Shown here: positions 44,249 to 52,837 of the stretch, in pieces | Position numbering within the stretch: the stretch's first letter is position 1 | Layout of the letters: each line of letters opens with the position of its first letter | From: Urbifossiella limnaea | Lineage (GTDB): Bacteria; Planctomycetota; Planctomycetia; Gemmatales; Gemmataceae | NCBI RefSeq assembly: GCF_007747215.1 | Contig: NZ_CP036273.1 | Location: 3,332,322-3,396,321, forward strand | Reading direction: 5' to 3' | DNA length: 64,000 bases | The notes under the pieces: model-generated | The model's database searches: none | The model's input: only the letters and a program-made list of their open reading frames with translations | Told to the model about the DNA's origin: nothing | Program-made: the position numbers and the translations under genes

Positions 44249-45620
44249 GGTCGAGGGCGCCGAGGATCAGATCGCGCACCGCGGTCATCGGCACCGTCGG
44301 CCCCGGGTTTGGCCCGTGGCCGACCAGAACGGGCCGGTCGAGCGGAACGGCCGCCGCGAGGCCGTGGCTGCCGCGGACGATCGATGCGTCGAGCGGTACC
44401 ACGTCGAACACGGTACGGAAGCCGAGCTTCTTCTGCGCCAGCCGCCGGGCCGCGTGCAGCTTCGGGAACCGCAGCGCGGGGTCGAAGAACAGCTCGCACG
44501 GGTCGAAGCCGGGCTTGTGGTGGATCGCCACGGCGCGGGCGTAGTCCGGGGCGACGCGGTCGTCGCTCCAGAAGGGGTAGGCGAACCAACTGTCGCGCTC
44601 CGCGAGCAGGATCACTTCACCGGACCGCGGGTGATCGAGGCCGATTTCGGCGCGTCCGTCGCCGACCAGCACGCGGGCCACTCCCGGTAGCGCCGCTAGC
44701 CGCTCGACGACCTTCGGCACGTCCGCCGCGTCCGGCACATAGACGTGGGCGAGCTGGTGGTCGCAAACGGCGAACGCCCGGCTGGCGAACAGGTCGAGCT
44801 GCTCGCCGAACGGCCCGCCGCGCACGCCGATCATGTCGGCCTTCCGCAATTCGCGGTTCGGGAACACCGGCCGCGTCACGTCGCAGTGGCCGTACTCGCT
44901 CACCACCCACACCTGCGCACCGCGGCTTGCTGCGGCGTCGAGCAACGGTGCGCAGGCGTCGTCGAGTTCCTTCACGCACTTCGCCATGTCGGTGCCGGCG
45001 GGGCCGAACCGCTGCGGGTCGTAGTCGAGGTGCGGCAGGTAAGCGAGTGTCAGGTCGGGGGCGTGGTCCGTCAGTACCACACCGGCTGCGGCGGCGATCC
45101 ACTCGGTGCTCGGCTTTCCGGCCATCGGCCCCCAAAACGCGGGAAAGGGGAAGCTTCCGAGTTTCGCTTCAACGCCTTCCGCGACTCCCGCCGGCGTGCC
45201 GCTCACGCCGAACACCTTGTTCCCGTCCACCCCGTACCACGGCTTCGGCGTGACGCTGATGTCCACCGCCGCGCCCTGGTTGAACCACCAGAACAGCTTC
45301 GCAGTCTTGACCGCCCGGCCGCGCTCCGTCGCCCGCCGCCGAGCGGTCGCGTAAAGCGGTTCGGCGTCGATCAGCCGGTTCGACTGCTGCCAGAAGCGGA
45401 CTTCGTTCGTGTCGCGGAACAGCCAGCCGTTCGCCACCACGCCGTGCTCGCGCGGCAGTTTCCCGGTCAGAAGCGTGGCCTGCGCCGTGCAGGTGACGGC
45501 CGGCAGCACCTCGGGCATGTTTGCCACCCACCCCGCGGCGGCGACGGCCTTCAGGCGCGGGGCGAATTCCAGCAGCCGCGGGGTGAGGCCGACGGCGTTG
45601 ATGAGCACGAGGGGTTGCAT
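44238..45620 (-). CDS. Alkaline phosphatase superfamily, nucleotide pyrophosphatase/phosphodiesterase-like protein
   Basis: A 460-residue enzyme of the type I phosphodiesterase/nucleotide pyrophosphatase family. The nucleophile loop is PAVTCTAQATLLTGKLPREH, with a threonine near residue 43. Metal-site segments are LAYLPHLDYDPQRFGP near 193, SEYGHCDV near 250 and HQLAHVYVP near 300. No signal peptide is seen, so it may be cytoplasmic. The second metal site usually reads SDHGM; here it is SEYGHCD, an altered form. ATG 45620 is the natural start (MQPLVLINAVGL, the first strand). It is convergent and overlaps by 11 bases with the isomerase-like gene. The substrate is unknown. Confidence 0.83.
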   Translation of the reverse strand: MQPLVLINAVGLTPRLLEFAPRLKAVAAAGWVANMPEVLPAVTCTAQATLLTGKLPREHGVVANGWLFRDTNEVRFWQQSNRLIDAEPLYATARRRATERGRAVKTAKLFWWFNQGAAVDISVTPKPWYGVDGNKVFGVSGTPAGVAEGVEAKLGSFPFPAFWGPMAGKPSTEWIAAAAGVVLTDHAPDLTLAYLPHLDYDPQRFGPAGTDMAKCVKELDDACAPLLDAAASRGAQVWVVSEYGHCDVTRPVFPNRELRKADMIGVRGGPFGEQLDLFASRAFAVCDHQLAHVYVPDAADVPKVVERLAALPGVARVLVGDGRAEIGLDHPRSGEVILLAERDSWFAYPFWSDDRVAPDYARAVAIHHKPGFDPCELFFDPALRFPKLHAARRLAQKKLGFRTVFDVVPLDASIVRGSHGLAAAVPLDRPVLVGHGPNPGPTVPMTAVRDLILGALDLSQ

Positions 45621-45677
45621 ACCGTGAGGGTAGGGCACTGAGGGGCCGGCGTCCGCCGGCACTGCGGAGGGGCGACG

Positions 45678-46646
45678 ATGCAGACGCGACGGCTCGGCAA
45701 CTCGGACCTGCACGTCACGCCGATCGGCTTCGGCGCGTGGGCCGTCGGCGGCGGCGGGTGGGCGTTCGGCTGGGGCGCCCAGGACGACGCCGACAGCGTC
45801 GCCGCGATCCGCGAGGCGCTCGACCTCGGCATCAACTGGATCGACACCGCCGCCGTGTACGGCCTCGGCCACTCCGAGGAGGTGGTGGCGAAGGCGCTCG
45901 ACGGCATCGCCGCCGACAAGCGGCCGTTCGTGTTCACGAAGTGCGAGCGGGTGTGGGACGCGACCGGGCAGATCGGCAAGTGCCTGAAGGCCGAGAGTAT
46001 CCGCCGCGAGTGCGAGGCGAGCCTGAAGCGGCTGAAGGTGGACGTGATCGACCTGTACCAGGTCCACTGGCCGGAGCCCGACGAGGACATCGAGGAGGGC
46101 TGGCAGACGCTGGTAAAGCTGAAAGACGAGGGAAAGGTGCGCTGGATCGGCGTCTCGAACTTCAGCGCCGAGCAGATGGCCCGCGTGGCCGCGTTCGGGC
46201 CGATCACGTCGCTGCAGCCGCCGTACTCGATGGTGCGGCCGGAGGTGGAGGCGAGCGTCCTGCCGTACTGCCTGGAGCACAACGTCGGCGTCATCGCTTA
46301 CTCGCCGATGGCGAGCGGGCTGCTGACGGGGGCGATGACGCGCGAGCGGATCGCGGCCCTGCCGGCGGACGACTGGCGGAAGGAGAAGAACCGGCACTAC
46401 CAGGAGCCGCTGCTGTCGCGAAACCTGGCACTCGTCGAGCTGCTGACGGCGATCGGGGCGCGGCATGGGAAATCGCCGGGCGAGGTGGCGATCGCGTGGG
46501 TGCTGCGGCACCCGGCCGTCACCGCGGCGATCGTGGGTGCGCGTCGGGCGGGGCAGTTGCCGGCGTTGGTCGGCGCCGCCGACTGGCGGCTGACCGTGGA
46601 CGAGGTCGAGGAGGTGGCGGCGTTCGTGAAAGCGAACTCAGGCTAA
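45678..46646 (+). CDS. Aldo/keto reductase
   Basis: A 322-residue NADPH-dependent aldo/keto reductase. The catalytic tetrad is visible: D and Y in NWIDTAAVYGLGHSEE (D about 56, Y about 61), K in FVFTKCERVWD near 93 and H in YQVHWPEPDED near 129. The NADP-binding end has SPGEVAIAWVLRHPAV and IVGARRAGQL. It belongs to the plant-type AKR groups acting on small aldehydes or sugars. The ribosome site GGAGGGG sits 6 bases before ATG 45678. The last 9 bases overlap the convergent DUF1501 gene. Natural substrate not known. Confidence 0.93.
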   Translation: MQTRRLGNSDLHVTPIGFGAWAVGGGGWAFGWGAQDDADSVAAIREALDLGINWIDTAAVYGLGHSEEVVAKALDGIAADKRPFVFTKCERVWDATGQIGKCLKAESIRRECEASLKRLKVDVIDLYQVHWPEPDEDIEEGWQTLVKLKDEGKVRWIGVSNFSAEQMARVAAFGPITSLQPPYSMVRPEVEASVLPYCLEHNVGVIAYSPMASGLLTGAMTRERIAALPADDWRKEKNRHYQEPLLSRNLALVELLTAIGARHGKSPGEVAIAWVLRHPAVTAAIVGARRAGQLPALVGAADWRLTVDEVEEVAAFVKANSG

Positions 46647-48041
46647 CACCCCGCGCACGACCTCGCCGTGGACGTTCGTCAGCCGGCGGCGGATGCCGTT
46701 GTGGTAGTACGTCAGCTTCTCGTGGTCGATGCCGAGGACGTGCAGCACCGTGGCGTGGAAGTCGTGCCACGGCACCGGGTGCTCGGCCACCTTCCAGCCG
46801 ATGTCGTCCGTCGCGCCGAACACGCTGCCGGCCTTCACGCCCGCCCCCGCCAGCCAGCAGCTGAAGGCGTACTTGTTGTGGTCGCGCCCGGGGCCGACCG
46901 TACCCGCCGCGGACTGCGCGAACGGCGTGCGGCCGAACTCGGTCGTGAACAGCACGAGCGTGTCGTCGAGCATGCCGCGCTGCCGCAGGTCGGCGAGTAG
47001 CGCCGCGACCGGCTGGTCGATGCGGGCGGCTTCGGCGCCGTGGTTCTCGCGGACGTTTTCGTGCGCGTCCCAGCTCGTGCGCGGACTGCCGGCGATGGGG
47101 CCGCCGCTGTACACCTGAACGAACCGCACGCCGCGCTCGAGCAGGCGACGGGCGAGCAGGCAGCGCCGGCCGCAGTCGGCGGTTTCGGCGCGGTCGAGGC
47201 CGTAGGCCGATTTCGTGCGCTCGCTCTCCCGCGACAGGTCCGCGACCGCGGGCACGGCGCGCTGCATCCGCGCCGCCAGCACGTAGCTCCGCATCCGCGC
47301 CGTAAGGTCGGCCTCGCCGCCAACACGGTCGAGGTGCGAACCGTTGATTTCCTCCAGGAAAGCCCGTGTCGCGCGCTCGGCGGCGGGGTCGATCGGGCGG
47401 GCGGGGGTCAGGTCGTTCACGGGCACGTCGCCGCTGCGGAAGACGACGCCCTGGTGCTGCGCGGGAAGGAACCCGCTCGTCCAGTTGGACGCCGCGCCGT
47501 TCGCCTCGCCGCGGCCGTCGGGCAGGACGACGAACGCCGGCAACTCGTCGGTCAGCGTGCCGAGGCCGTAGCTGAGCCAGCCGCCGAGCGACGGGTAGCC
47601 GTTGAACTGGAAGCCGCTGTTGAGCACGAAGAGCGCCGGCGTGTGGTTTGCGCTGTCGGCCGTCATCGAGCGGATGACGCACAACTCGTCCGCCTGGCGC
47701 GCGAGGTGCGGGAACAACTCGCTGACCTGGAGGCCGCTCCGGCCGCGCGGGCGGAACGCCCAGTCGGGCTGTCGCAGGAGGCCGACCTGGTTGAAGAACA
47801 CGTCGGGCCGCTCGTCGGTCTTGAGCGTCTGGCCGTGGAACTTCGCTAGCGCCGGCTTGGGGTCGAAGGAGTCGAGGTGGCTGAGGCCGCCGACGAGGGT
47901 GATCTGCACCGCCCGCTTCGCCTTCGGGGCGTGGTGCGTGGCGGCGCTAAGGACGCCGTCGCGGGCCATGAGGTGCACCGCGGCGGCGGCCCCGAGGCCG
48001 AGGGCGGGGAAGCTCAGGAAGTCGCGGCGGGAGTGGGTCAT
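46638..48041 (-). CDS. DUF1501 domain protein, unpaired
   Basis: A 467-residue DUF1501 protein. The leader MTHSRRDFLSFPALGLGAAA is Tat-like. Family segments are LVGGLSHLDSFDPKPALAKF near residue 48, FTTEFGRTPFAQSAAG near 380 and GRDHNKYAFSCWLAG. The usual HLDxxD is intact. Unlike the other three copies it is not preceded by a PSCyt/PSD1 gene; instead it is divergent from the di-haem WD40 gene across 100 bases, which may be a split version of the pair. An AT-rich core, TATCGATGATAA (48091-48102), lies between them. Start ATG 48041 is preferred over the GTG six codons earlier. Confidence 0.92.
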   Translation of the reverse strand: MTHSRRDFLSFPALGLGAAAAVHLMARDGVLSAATHHAPKAKRAVQITLVGGLSHLDSFDPKPALAKFHGQTLKTDERPDVFFNQVGLLRQPDWAFRPRGRSGLQVSELFPHLARQADELCVIRSMTADSANHTPALFVLNSGFQFNGYPSLGGWLSYGLGTLTDELPAFVVLPDGRGEANGAASNWTSGFLPAQHQGVVFRSGDVPVNDLTPARPIDPAAERATRAFLEEINGSHLDRVGGEADLTARMRSYVLAARMQRAVPAVADLSRESERTKSAYGLDRAETADCGRRCLLARRLLERGVRFVQVYSGGPIAGSPRTSWDAHENVRENHGAEAARIDQPVAALLADLRQRGMLDDTLVLFTTEFGRTPFAQSAAGTVGPGRDHNKYAFSCWLAGAGVKAGSVFGATDDIGWKVAEHPVPWHDFHATVLHVLGIDHEKLTYYHNGIRRRLTNVHGEVVRGVLA

Positions 48042-48090
48042 GTTACGTCCGCGTGACACGCCCCGGGTGGGAACCGGCGGCGGGTTGTGG

Positions 48091-48102
48091 TATCGATGAT
48101 AA
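48091..48102. promoter_or_regulatory. Probable divergent promoter core for DUF1501 and WD40 genes
   Basis: TATCGATGATAA is a rare AT-rich patch in the 100-base divergent spacer. On the minus strand it gives TATCAT (five of six to TATAAT), about 48 bases before the DUF1501 ATG; on the plus strand a TTGTGG lies just upstream. The boxes overlap, so the two directions may compete. Tentative. Confidence 0.3.
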
Positions 48103-48141
48103 GGGGTTCCGCGGCGCGCGCCGAGCCCGGGAGGACGCCGG

Positions 48142-50775
48142 ATGCACGTCAGGTCGCTGGTCGCCGCGCTGCTTCTCGCCGCGCCTGTCGCCGGGCAGGA
48201 GCCGCTGGCCGAGAAGGCGCGGGCGGTGCTGAAGACGCACTGCGTCCGCTGCCACGGCCAGGACGGGGCCGTCGAGGGTGGGCTGAACTACGTCGGCGAC
48301 CTGGGCAAGCTGGTGAGCCGCAAAAAGGTCGTGCCCGGGAACGCCGACGAATCCCGGCTGTTCAAGCGGATGACCGACGGCACCATGCCCCCGCCCGACG
48401 AGCAGCCGCGGCCGTCGGAGGCGGAACTGGCCGCGGTGCGGGCGTGGATTCAGGCCGGCGCCCCCGGCGCGAGTTTGGCGAACCGCGCCGCGATCACGCC
48501 GGCCGAGGTTCACGCCGCGGTCCTCGCCGACCTTGACACGCACGACCGCCGCGCCCGCCGCTTCCAGCGGTACTTCACGCTCACGCACCTGCACAACGCC
48601 GGCCTCTCCGACGACGAGTTGCAGACGTACCGTAACGCGCTGTCGAAGCTGGTCAACAGCCTGTCGTGGAACTCGACCGTGCGCGTCCCCGTGCCGGTGG
48701 ACGCCGCCCGCACCGTGCTCCGCATCGACCTGCGGTGGTACCAGTGGGACGCCACGACCTGGAACCGCATCCTCCTGGAATACCCCTACGGCGTGCTCGA
48801 CGACACGATCGCCGCGCGGGCCGTGAGCGTGAACACCGCCGCCCGCCTGCCGGTGGTCCGCGCCGACTGGTTCGTCGCCACCGCGAGCCGGGCGCCGCTC
48901 TACTACGACGTGCTGCAACTCCCCGCCAACCTCGCCGACCTGGAGCGCCAGCTGCGGGTGGACAGCACGCTCAACATCCAGCAGGAGCGGGTGGCCCGGG
49001 TCGGGTTCAACGGCTCGGGGGTGTCGCGGTTCAACCGCGTGCTGGAGCGGCACGACTCGGCCCAGGGGATGTACTGGCGCACCTACGACTTCGACGAGCC
49101 GCCCGCGAACTTGACGGAGCGCGCCAACGGCAACCTGCTGGCCGACCGCCGCAACGTGTTCGCGCACCCGCTCGGCCCGGTCGCGGCCGAGCAGCCGTTC
49201 CAGCACGCCGGCGGCGAGGCCATCTTCGCGCTGCCCAACGGCCTGCACGCCTTCTTCCTCGTCAACGCGGTGAACGCCCGGCTCGACAAGGCGCCCGTCG
49301 CCATCGTCTCCGACCCGAAGCGGCCCGACCGCGCCGTCGAGGCCGGCGTGTCGTGCATGTCGTGCCACGTCACCGGCATCCTGCCCAAGCCCGACCAGGT
49401 GCGCGACCACCTGGGCAAGAACCCCGCCGCGTTCCGCCGCCAGGACGCGGACCTGATCCGCGCGCTGTACCCGCCGAAGGAGAAGTCGCTGGAGCTGATG
49501 GCCGACGACATGAAGCGCTACGCCGCGGCGCTGGCCAGGACGGGCTCGAAGGTGACACGGTTCGAGCCGGTCAGCACCATCACCGGCCGCTACGAAGCCG
49601 ACCTCGACCTGCCGACCGCCGCGGCCGAGGTCGGGCTGCGGCCCGAGGAGTTCGTGCGGCGAATCAACGATTCCGAGACGCTGGCCCGGCACGTCGGTTC
49701 GCTGCGGGCGGCCGGCGGGACCGTGGGCCGGCAGATCTGGGTGCAGGCGTTCGGCGACCACGTTCGCGAGCTGCAACTCGGCGCGCTCTACCAGGGGAAC
49801 CTGAACGGCCCCACGCTCCCGGACAACACCGGCGAGATCGATCCGCTCGAAGCCCGCGGCGAGACGGCCAACCAGGCCGCGTTCAGCAGTGACGGCCGCC
49901 GCGCGGTCATCGCCTCCGGCGACCGCAGCGTCCGCCTGTACGACGTGGAAGGCCGCCGCGACCTCAAGCGCTTCGTCGGCCACGGCGCCAGTGTGTGGGC
50001 GGTCGCACTGGCGGCCGACGGCAAGCGGGCGATGTCGGGCTCCCTCGACGGCACGGCCCGCGTGTGGGACGTGCAGACCGGCCTGGAAGTGTCCAGGTTC
50101 ACGGGCCACGACGGGCTCGTCTCCGCGGTCGCGTTCACGCCGGACGGCAAGTGGGGGGTCACCGGCGGGTTCGACGGCGTGGTCGCGGTGTGGAAGGCCG
50201 GCAGCGGCGAGGAACTGCGGCGCCGCGAGGTCGGCGGCTACGTCGCGTCCGTCGCCGTCTCGCCGGACGGGAAGCACGCGCTGGTCGCCGCCGGGCGGTC
50301 GGCCGTGCTCTGGGACCTGCACACCGGCGCGGAAGTGCGCCGCTTCGCCCACGACGCGGCCCCGGTGTCGGCGGTCGCGTTCGACCCCTCGGGCATCGCG
50401 ATCGTCACCGGAGACGACGCGGGTCGGGTGCGGATGTGGGACTCGCGGGCGGAAACGTCCGGCGTGTTGATAGGAACGCACGCCGGCCCGGTGCGGGCGG
50501 TGGCCGTGCGCGACGGGCGGATGGTACTGTCGGCGTCGTCGGACCGCACGCTGCGGCTCTGGGACGCGGCGCTGCCGGGGCGCGATCCGGCGACGTTCCG
50601 CCGACACGCGGCGCCGGTGGTGTCGGCCGCGTTCCTGGCGAACGGCACGCAGACGGTGTCGGCCGACCGCGGGCTCGTCATCCTGCCGTGGTCAGTCGGG
50701 CCGCTCGTGGCCCCGCGGCCGGTGCCGGTTACGCCGCCCGCCGCGCCGGACCGCATCCCGCCGGCGCGACCGTGA
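48142..50775 (+). CDS. Secreted PSCyt1-type di-haem cytochrome c with C-terminal WD40 repeats
   Basis: An 877-residue exported protein. The signal peptide is about residues 1-18. A PSCyt1-type module has C34-VR-C37-H38 (THCVRCHGQD) and MPPPDEQPRPSE. A long middle domain (about 140-540) carries a second C405-MS-C408-H409 motif (CMSCHVTGILP). WD40 repeats cover about 575-865, with marks such as GDRSVRLYDVEGRRD, GSLDGTARVWDVQTG and SSDRTLRLWDAALPG, enough for about six to seven blades. The middle domain resembles part of a large planctomycete family in which a cytochrome c precedes a propeller. Heme attachment and redox role are inferred. The GGAGGAC ribosome site lies 7 bases before ATG 48142. 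Divergent from the lone DUF1501 gene. Confidence 0.85.
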   Translation: MHVRSLVAALLLAAPVAGQEPLAEKARAVLKTHCVRCHGQDGAVEGGLNYVGDLGKLVSRKKVVPGNADESRLFKRMTDGTMPPPDEQPRPSEAELAAVRAWIQAGAPGASLANRAAITPAEVHAAVLADLDTHDRRARRFQRYFTLTHLHNAGLSDDELQTYRNALSKLVNSLSWNSTVRVPVPVDAARTVLRIDLRWYQWDATTWNRILLEYPYGVLDDTIAARAVSVNTAARLPVVRADWFVATASRAPLYYDVLQLPANLADLERQLRVDSTLNIQQERVARVGFNGSGVSRFNRVLERHDSAQGMYWRTYDFDEPPANLTERANGNLLADRRNVFAHPLGPVAAEQPFQHAGGEAIFALPNGLHAFFLVNAVNARLDKAPVAIVSDPKRPDRAVEAGVSCMSCHVTGILPKPDQVRDHLGKNPAAFRRQDADLIRALYPPKEKSLELMADDMKRYAAALARTGSKVTRFEPVSTITGRYEADLDLPTAAAEVGLRPEEFVRRINDSETLARHVGSLRAAGGTVGRQIWVQAFGDHVRELQLGALYQGNLNGPTLPDNTGEIDPLEARGETANQAAFSSDGRRAVIASGDRSVRLYDVEGRRDLKRFVGHGASVWAVALAADGKRAMSGSLDGTARVWDVQTGLEVSRFTGHDGLVSAVAFTPDGKWGVTGGFDGVVAVWKAGSGEELRRREVGGYVASVAVSPDGKHALVAAGRSAVLWDLHTGAEVRRFAHDAAPVSAVAFDPSGIAIVTGDDAGRVRMWDSRAETSGVLIGTHAGPVRAVAVRDGRMVLSASSDRTLRLWDAALPGRDPATFRRHAAPVVSAAFLANGTQTVSADRGLVILPWSVGPLVAPRPVPVTPPAAPDRIPPARP

Positions 50776-50778
50776 TTC

Positions 50779-50834
50779 GTGGGGCTGGCTTCCGGCCGGC
50801 CGGGTCACGCCGGCCGGCCGGAAGCCGGACCCAC
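50779..50834. repeat. Inverted repeat containing the stop codon of the metal permease gene
   Basis: Arms 50779-50801 and 50812-50834 match in 21 of 23 positions around a 10-base loop; the arms contain the self-complementary CCGGCCGG. It lies between convergent genes and may act as a bidirectional terminator. The TGA of the DtxR-tailed permease (50805-50807) is inside the loop, and the right arm encodes its last eight residues, GPASGRPA. Confidence 0.85.
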
Positions 50835-51923
50835 GTCGCGCGCCCGCTCCCGCCCGGTCGCCGTTAACTTCAGCCCCTCTCCCGCCCGCTCCACCAGCCC
50901 GTGCCGCACCGCCCGCCGGACCACCGCGGCCGTGTCCCGCGGCGTCCAGTGGAAGTGCGTGTGGAGCCCCGCCGCGGCCGACTCGTCCGCCTCGGTCGCG
51001 GTCCCCTCGTGGTGCAGCAGGTGGACCGTCAGCATCGTCTCGAAGAAGTCGCGCCGCTGGCGCCACCGGCGTGCCGCCTGCGCGACCAGCCCGCGACCGG
51101 GGGCGAACACGAACACCGCCGCGAACATCGCCCCGAGTACCGCCGCGACGGCGCCGGCCGTGTTCGCGTCCACGACCGCCGCGAGGTACGTCCCCGCCCA
51201 CGCGGCCCCGACGCCGATCACCCCCGCGACCACGAGCAGCACGCCGAGCCGATCCGTGAGCAGGTACGCGGCCGCAGCCGGGACGACGAAGAAGCCGACG
51301 ACCAGGACCGGCCCAACGGCGTCGAACGCGGCGACCGCGGTGACCGACACCACCGCCATCAGCCCGTAGTGGACGCGGCCGGGGCGAAAGCCGAGCGCGG
51401 CAGCCAGGGCGGGGTCGAAGGTCGTCAGCTTCAGTTCCTTGAAGAACAGGAGCAGCAGTGCGAGGTTGAGTGCGAGCACGCCGGCGAGCCTGAGCCCGGC
51501 GGCGGGGACGAACACGCCGCCGATCTGCCGCTCGTCGCCGGTCGCCAGGTCGGGGTGGCCGAGGAGCACGGCGTCGGCGTCGAGGTGGGTGTTCCGCAGG
51601 TACACCGACGCGAGAAGGACGCCGCCCGCGAACAGGGCCGGGAAGACCAACCCGATGGCGGCGTCTTCCTTCACGAGCCGAGTTTTCTGAAGCAGTTCGA
51701 CGAGCGCCACCGAGGCGAGGCCGGCGGCCGCCGCGCCCGCGAAGAGCCACGGCGAGTCCACGTCGCGGACCACGAAGTACGTCAGCACGATACCGAACAA
51801 GAGGACGTGGCCCACGGCGTCGCTGACCAGCGACATCCGGCGCAGGAGCAGGAAAACACCGGGCAGCGCGCACGCGGCGGCGACGAGCGAGAGGATGACG
51901 GCGGTCAGGGCGGTCGAAGACAC
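50805..51923 (-). CDS. Metal ABC transporter permease (Mn/Zn/Fe, TroC/MntB type) with DtxR-like HTH tail
   Basis: A 372-residue fusion. Residues about 1-275 are the ABC-3 permease, with about eight membrane segments (LLRRMSLVSDAVGHVLLFGI, GPVLVVGFFVVPAAAAYLLT). Residues about 290-365 are a winged helix of the DtxR/MntR N-terminal kind (FFETMLTVHLLHHEG, VVRRAVRHGLVERAGEGLKL, TATGRERA). Only the DNA-binding lobe is present; metal-sensing and dimer domains are missing. The start is GTG 51923, 20 bases after the partner permease. ATP-binding and solute-binding subunits are not in this window. The tail may regulate import or be a scaffold; fused HTHs occur in some Mn transporters. The last residues come from an inverted repeat (50779-50834), a possible insertion effect. 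Confidence 0.85.
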   Translation of the reverse strand: MSSTALTAVILSLVAAACALPGVFLLLRRMSLVSDAVGHVLLFGIVLTYFVVRDVDSPWLFAGAAAAGLASVALVELLQKTRLVKEDAAIGLVFPALFAGGVLLASVYLRNTHLDADAVLLGHPDLATGDERQIGGVFVPAAGLRLAGVLALNLALLLLFFKELKLTTFDPALAAALGFRPGRVHYGLMAVVSVTAVAAFDAVGPVLVVGFFVVPAAAAYLLTDRLGVLLVVAGVIGVGAAWAGTYLAAVVDANTAGAVAAVLGAMFAAVFVFAPGRGLVAQAARRWRQRRDFFETMLTVHLLHHEGTATEADESAAAGLHTHFHWTPRDTAAVVRRAVRHGLVERAGEGLKLTATGRERARDVGPASGRPA

Positions 51924-51943
51924 GACAGGGTTCGTCCGGTGAG

Positions 51944-52837
51944 TCAGGCCGCGCGGGCACGCCTCAGTGGCGCCCACGCCAGCCCCCGGGCTGTGCCGAA
52001 GACCAGCGACAGGCCGACGATCGCGGTCGCCGTCAGCACGATCGTCGGCCCCGTCGGCACGCTGACGTTTCCGGGGGCGAGGTGACTGAACACGACGCCG
52101 CCGGCCCCGGACACGGCCCCGAACACGCCCGCCAGTAGCACCACGCCGCCGAGGCGGTTGGTCCACTGCCGTGCGGCCGCGGCCGGGGCCACCAGCAGTG
52201 CGGTCATCAGCACCACGCCCACCGCCTTCAGCCCGACCACGACCGCGACGACGGTCAGCGTCGTCAGCAGCAGGTCGAGCCGGCGGACGGGGTAGCCGAG
52301 GCTGCGGGCGTAGTCGGGGTCGAACGCCAGCAGCTTGAACTCCTTCCAGAACAGCACGAGCACCAGCGCCACGGCCGCGCCGAGCCGGCCGATCATCAGC
52401 AGGTCGTCGTCGCGGAGCAGGGCGGCCTGCCCGAACAGGTAGCGGTCGAGCGGGTGCCGCGAGGCGTCGGGGACGTGGTGCTGCGCGTACGTCATGAGAA
52501 CGAGGCCGAGGCCGAAGAACACCGCCAGCGCCCCGCCGAGGGCGGCGTCGAACGGCACCCGCGACCGCCGCGTGACCGCGCCAACGACGAGCATCGCCAG
52601 CCACCCCGCGACCGCGCCGCCGAGTACAAGCGCCCCGGCCTCGCGCGCCCCCAGCAGGAACGCCGCCGCCAGCCCGGGCAGTGCGGCGTGCGAGACCATG
52701 TCGCCCTGGAGGCTCTGCCGCCGCAGCACGGCGAACGTGCCGACCGCCCCGGCCGCGAGGCCGAGCCCGGCGGTGCCCGCGGCGACCGTCCGCACGGCCG
52801 CCGACTCCCACAGCGACAGCAGGGCGTCAGCGGGCAT
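51944..52837 (-). CDS. Metal ABC transporter permease (TroD/ZnuB type)
   Basis: A 297-residue ABC-3 family permease with about eight membrane segments. The core signatures are LRRQSLQGDMVSHAALPGLA (family motif near residue 38) and GVVLMTALLVAPAAAARQWT near 205. It pairs with the DtxR-tailed permease downstream (20 bases), as TroC/TroD do, giving the two halves of the membrane channel. It overlaps the CDF exporter gene upstream by 11 bases, so translation is coupled. The ATPase is missing from this cluster, so it must be encoded elsewhere. Mn2+, Zn2+ or Fe2+ are the possible cargos. Confidence 0.88.
   Translation of the reverse strand: MPADALLSLWESAAVRTVAAGTAGLGLAAGAVGTFAVLRRQSLQGDMVSHAALPGLAAAFLLGAREAGALVLGGAVAGWLAMLVVGAVTRRSRVPFDAALGGALAVFFGLGLVLMTYAQHHVPDASRHPLDRYLFGQAALLRDDDLLMIGRLGAAVALVLVLFWKEFKLLAFDPDYARSLGYPVRRLDLLLTTLTVVAVVVGLKAVGVVLMTALLVAPAAAARQWTNRLGGVVLLAGVFGAVSGAGGVVFSHLAPGNVSVPTGPTIVLTATAIVGLSLVFGTARGLAWAPLRRARAA

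Noticed and set aside
45645-45660. Small hairpin GCCGGCG-TC-CGCCGGC between divergent genes
   Set aside because: Seven base pairs in a 70% G+C sequence arise easily by chance; no regulator or repeat family could be tied to it.
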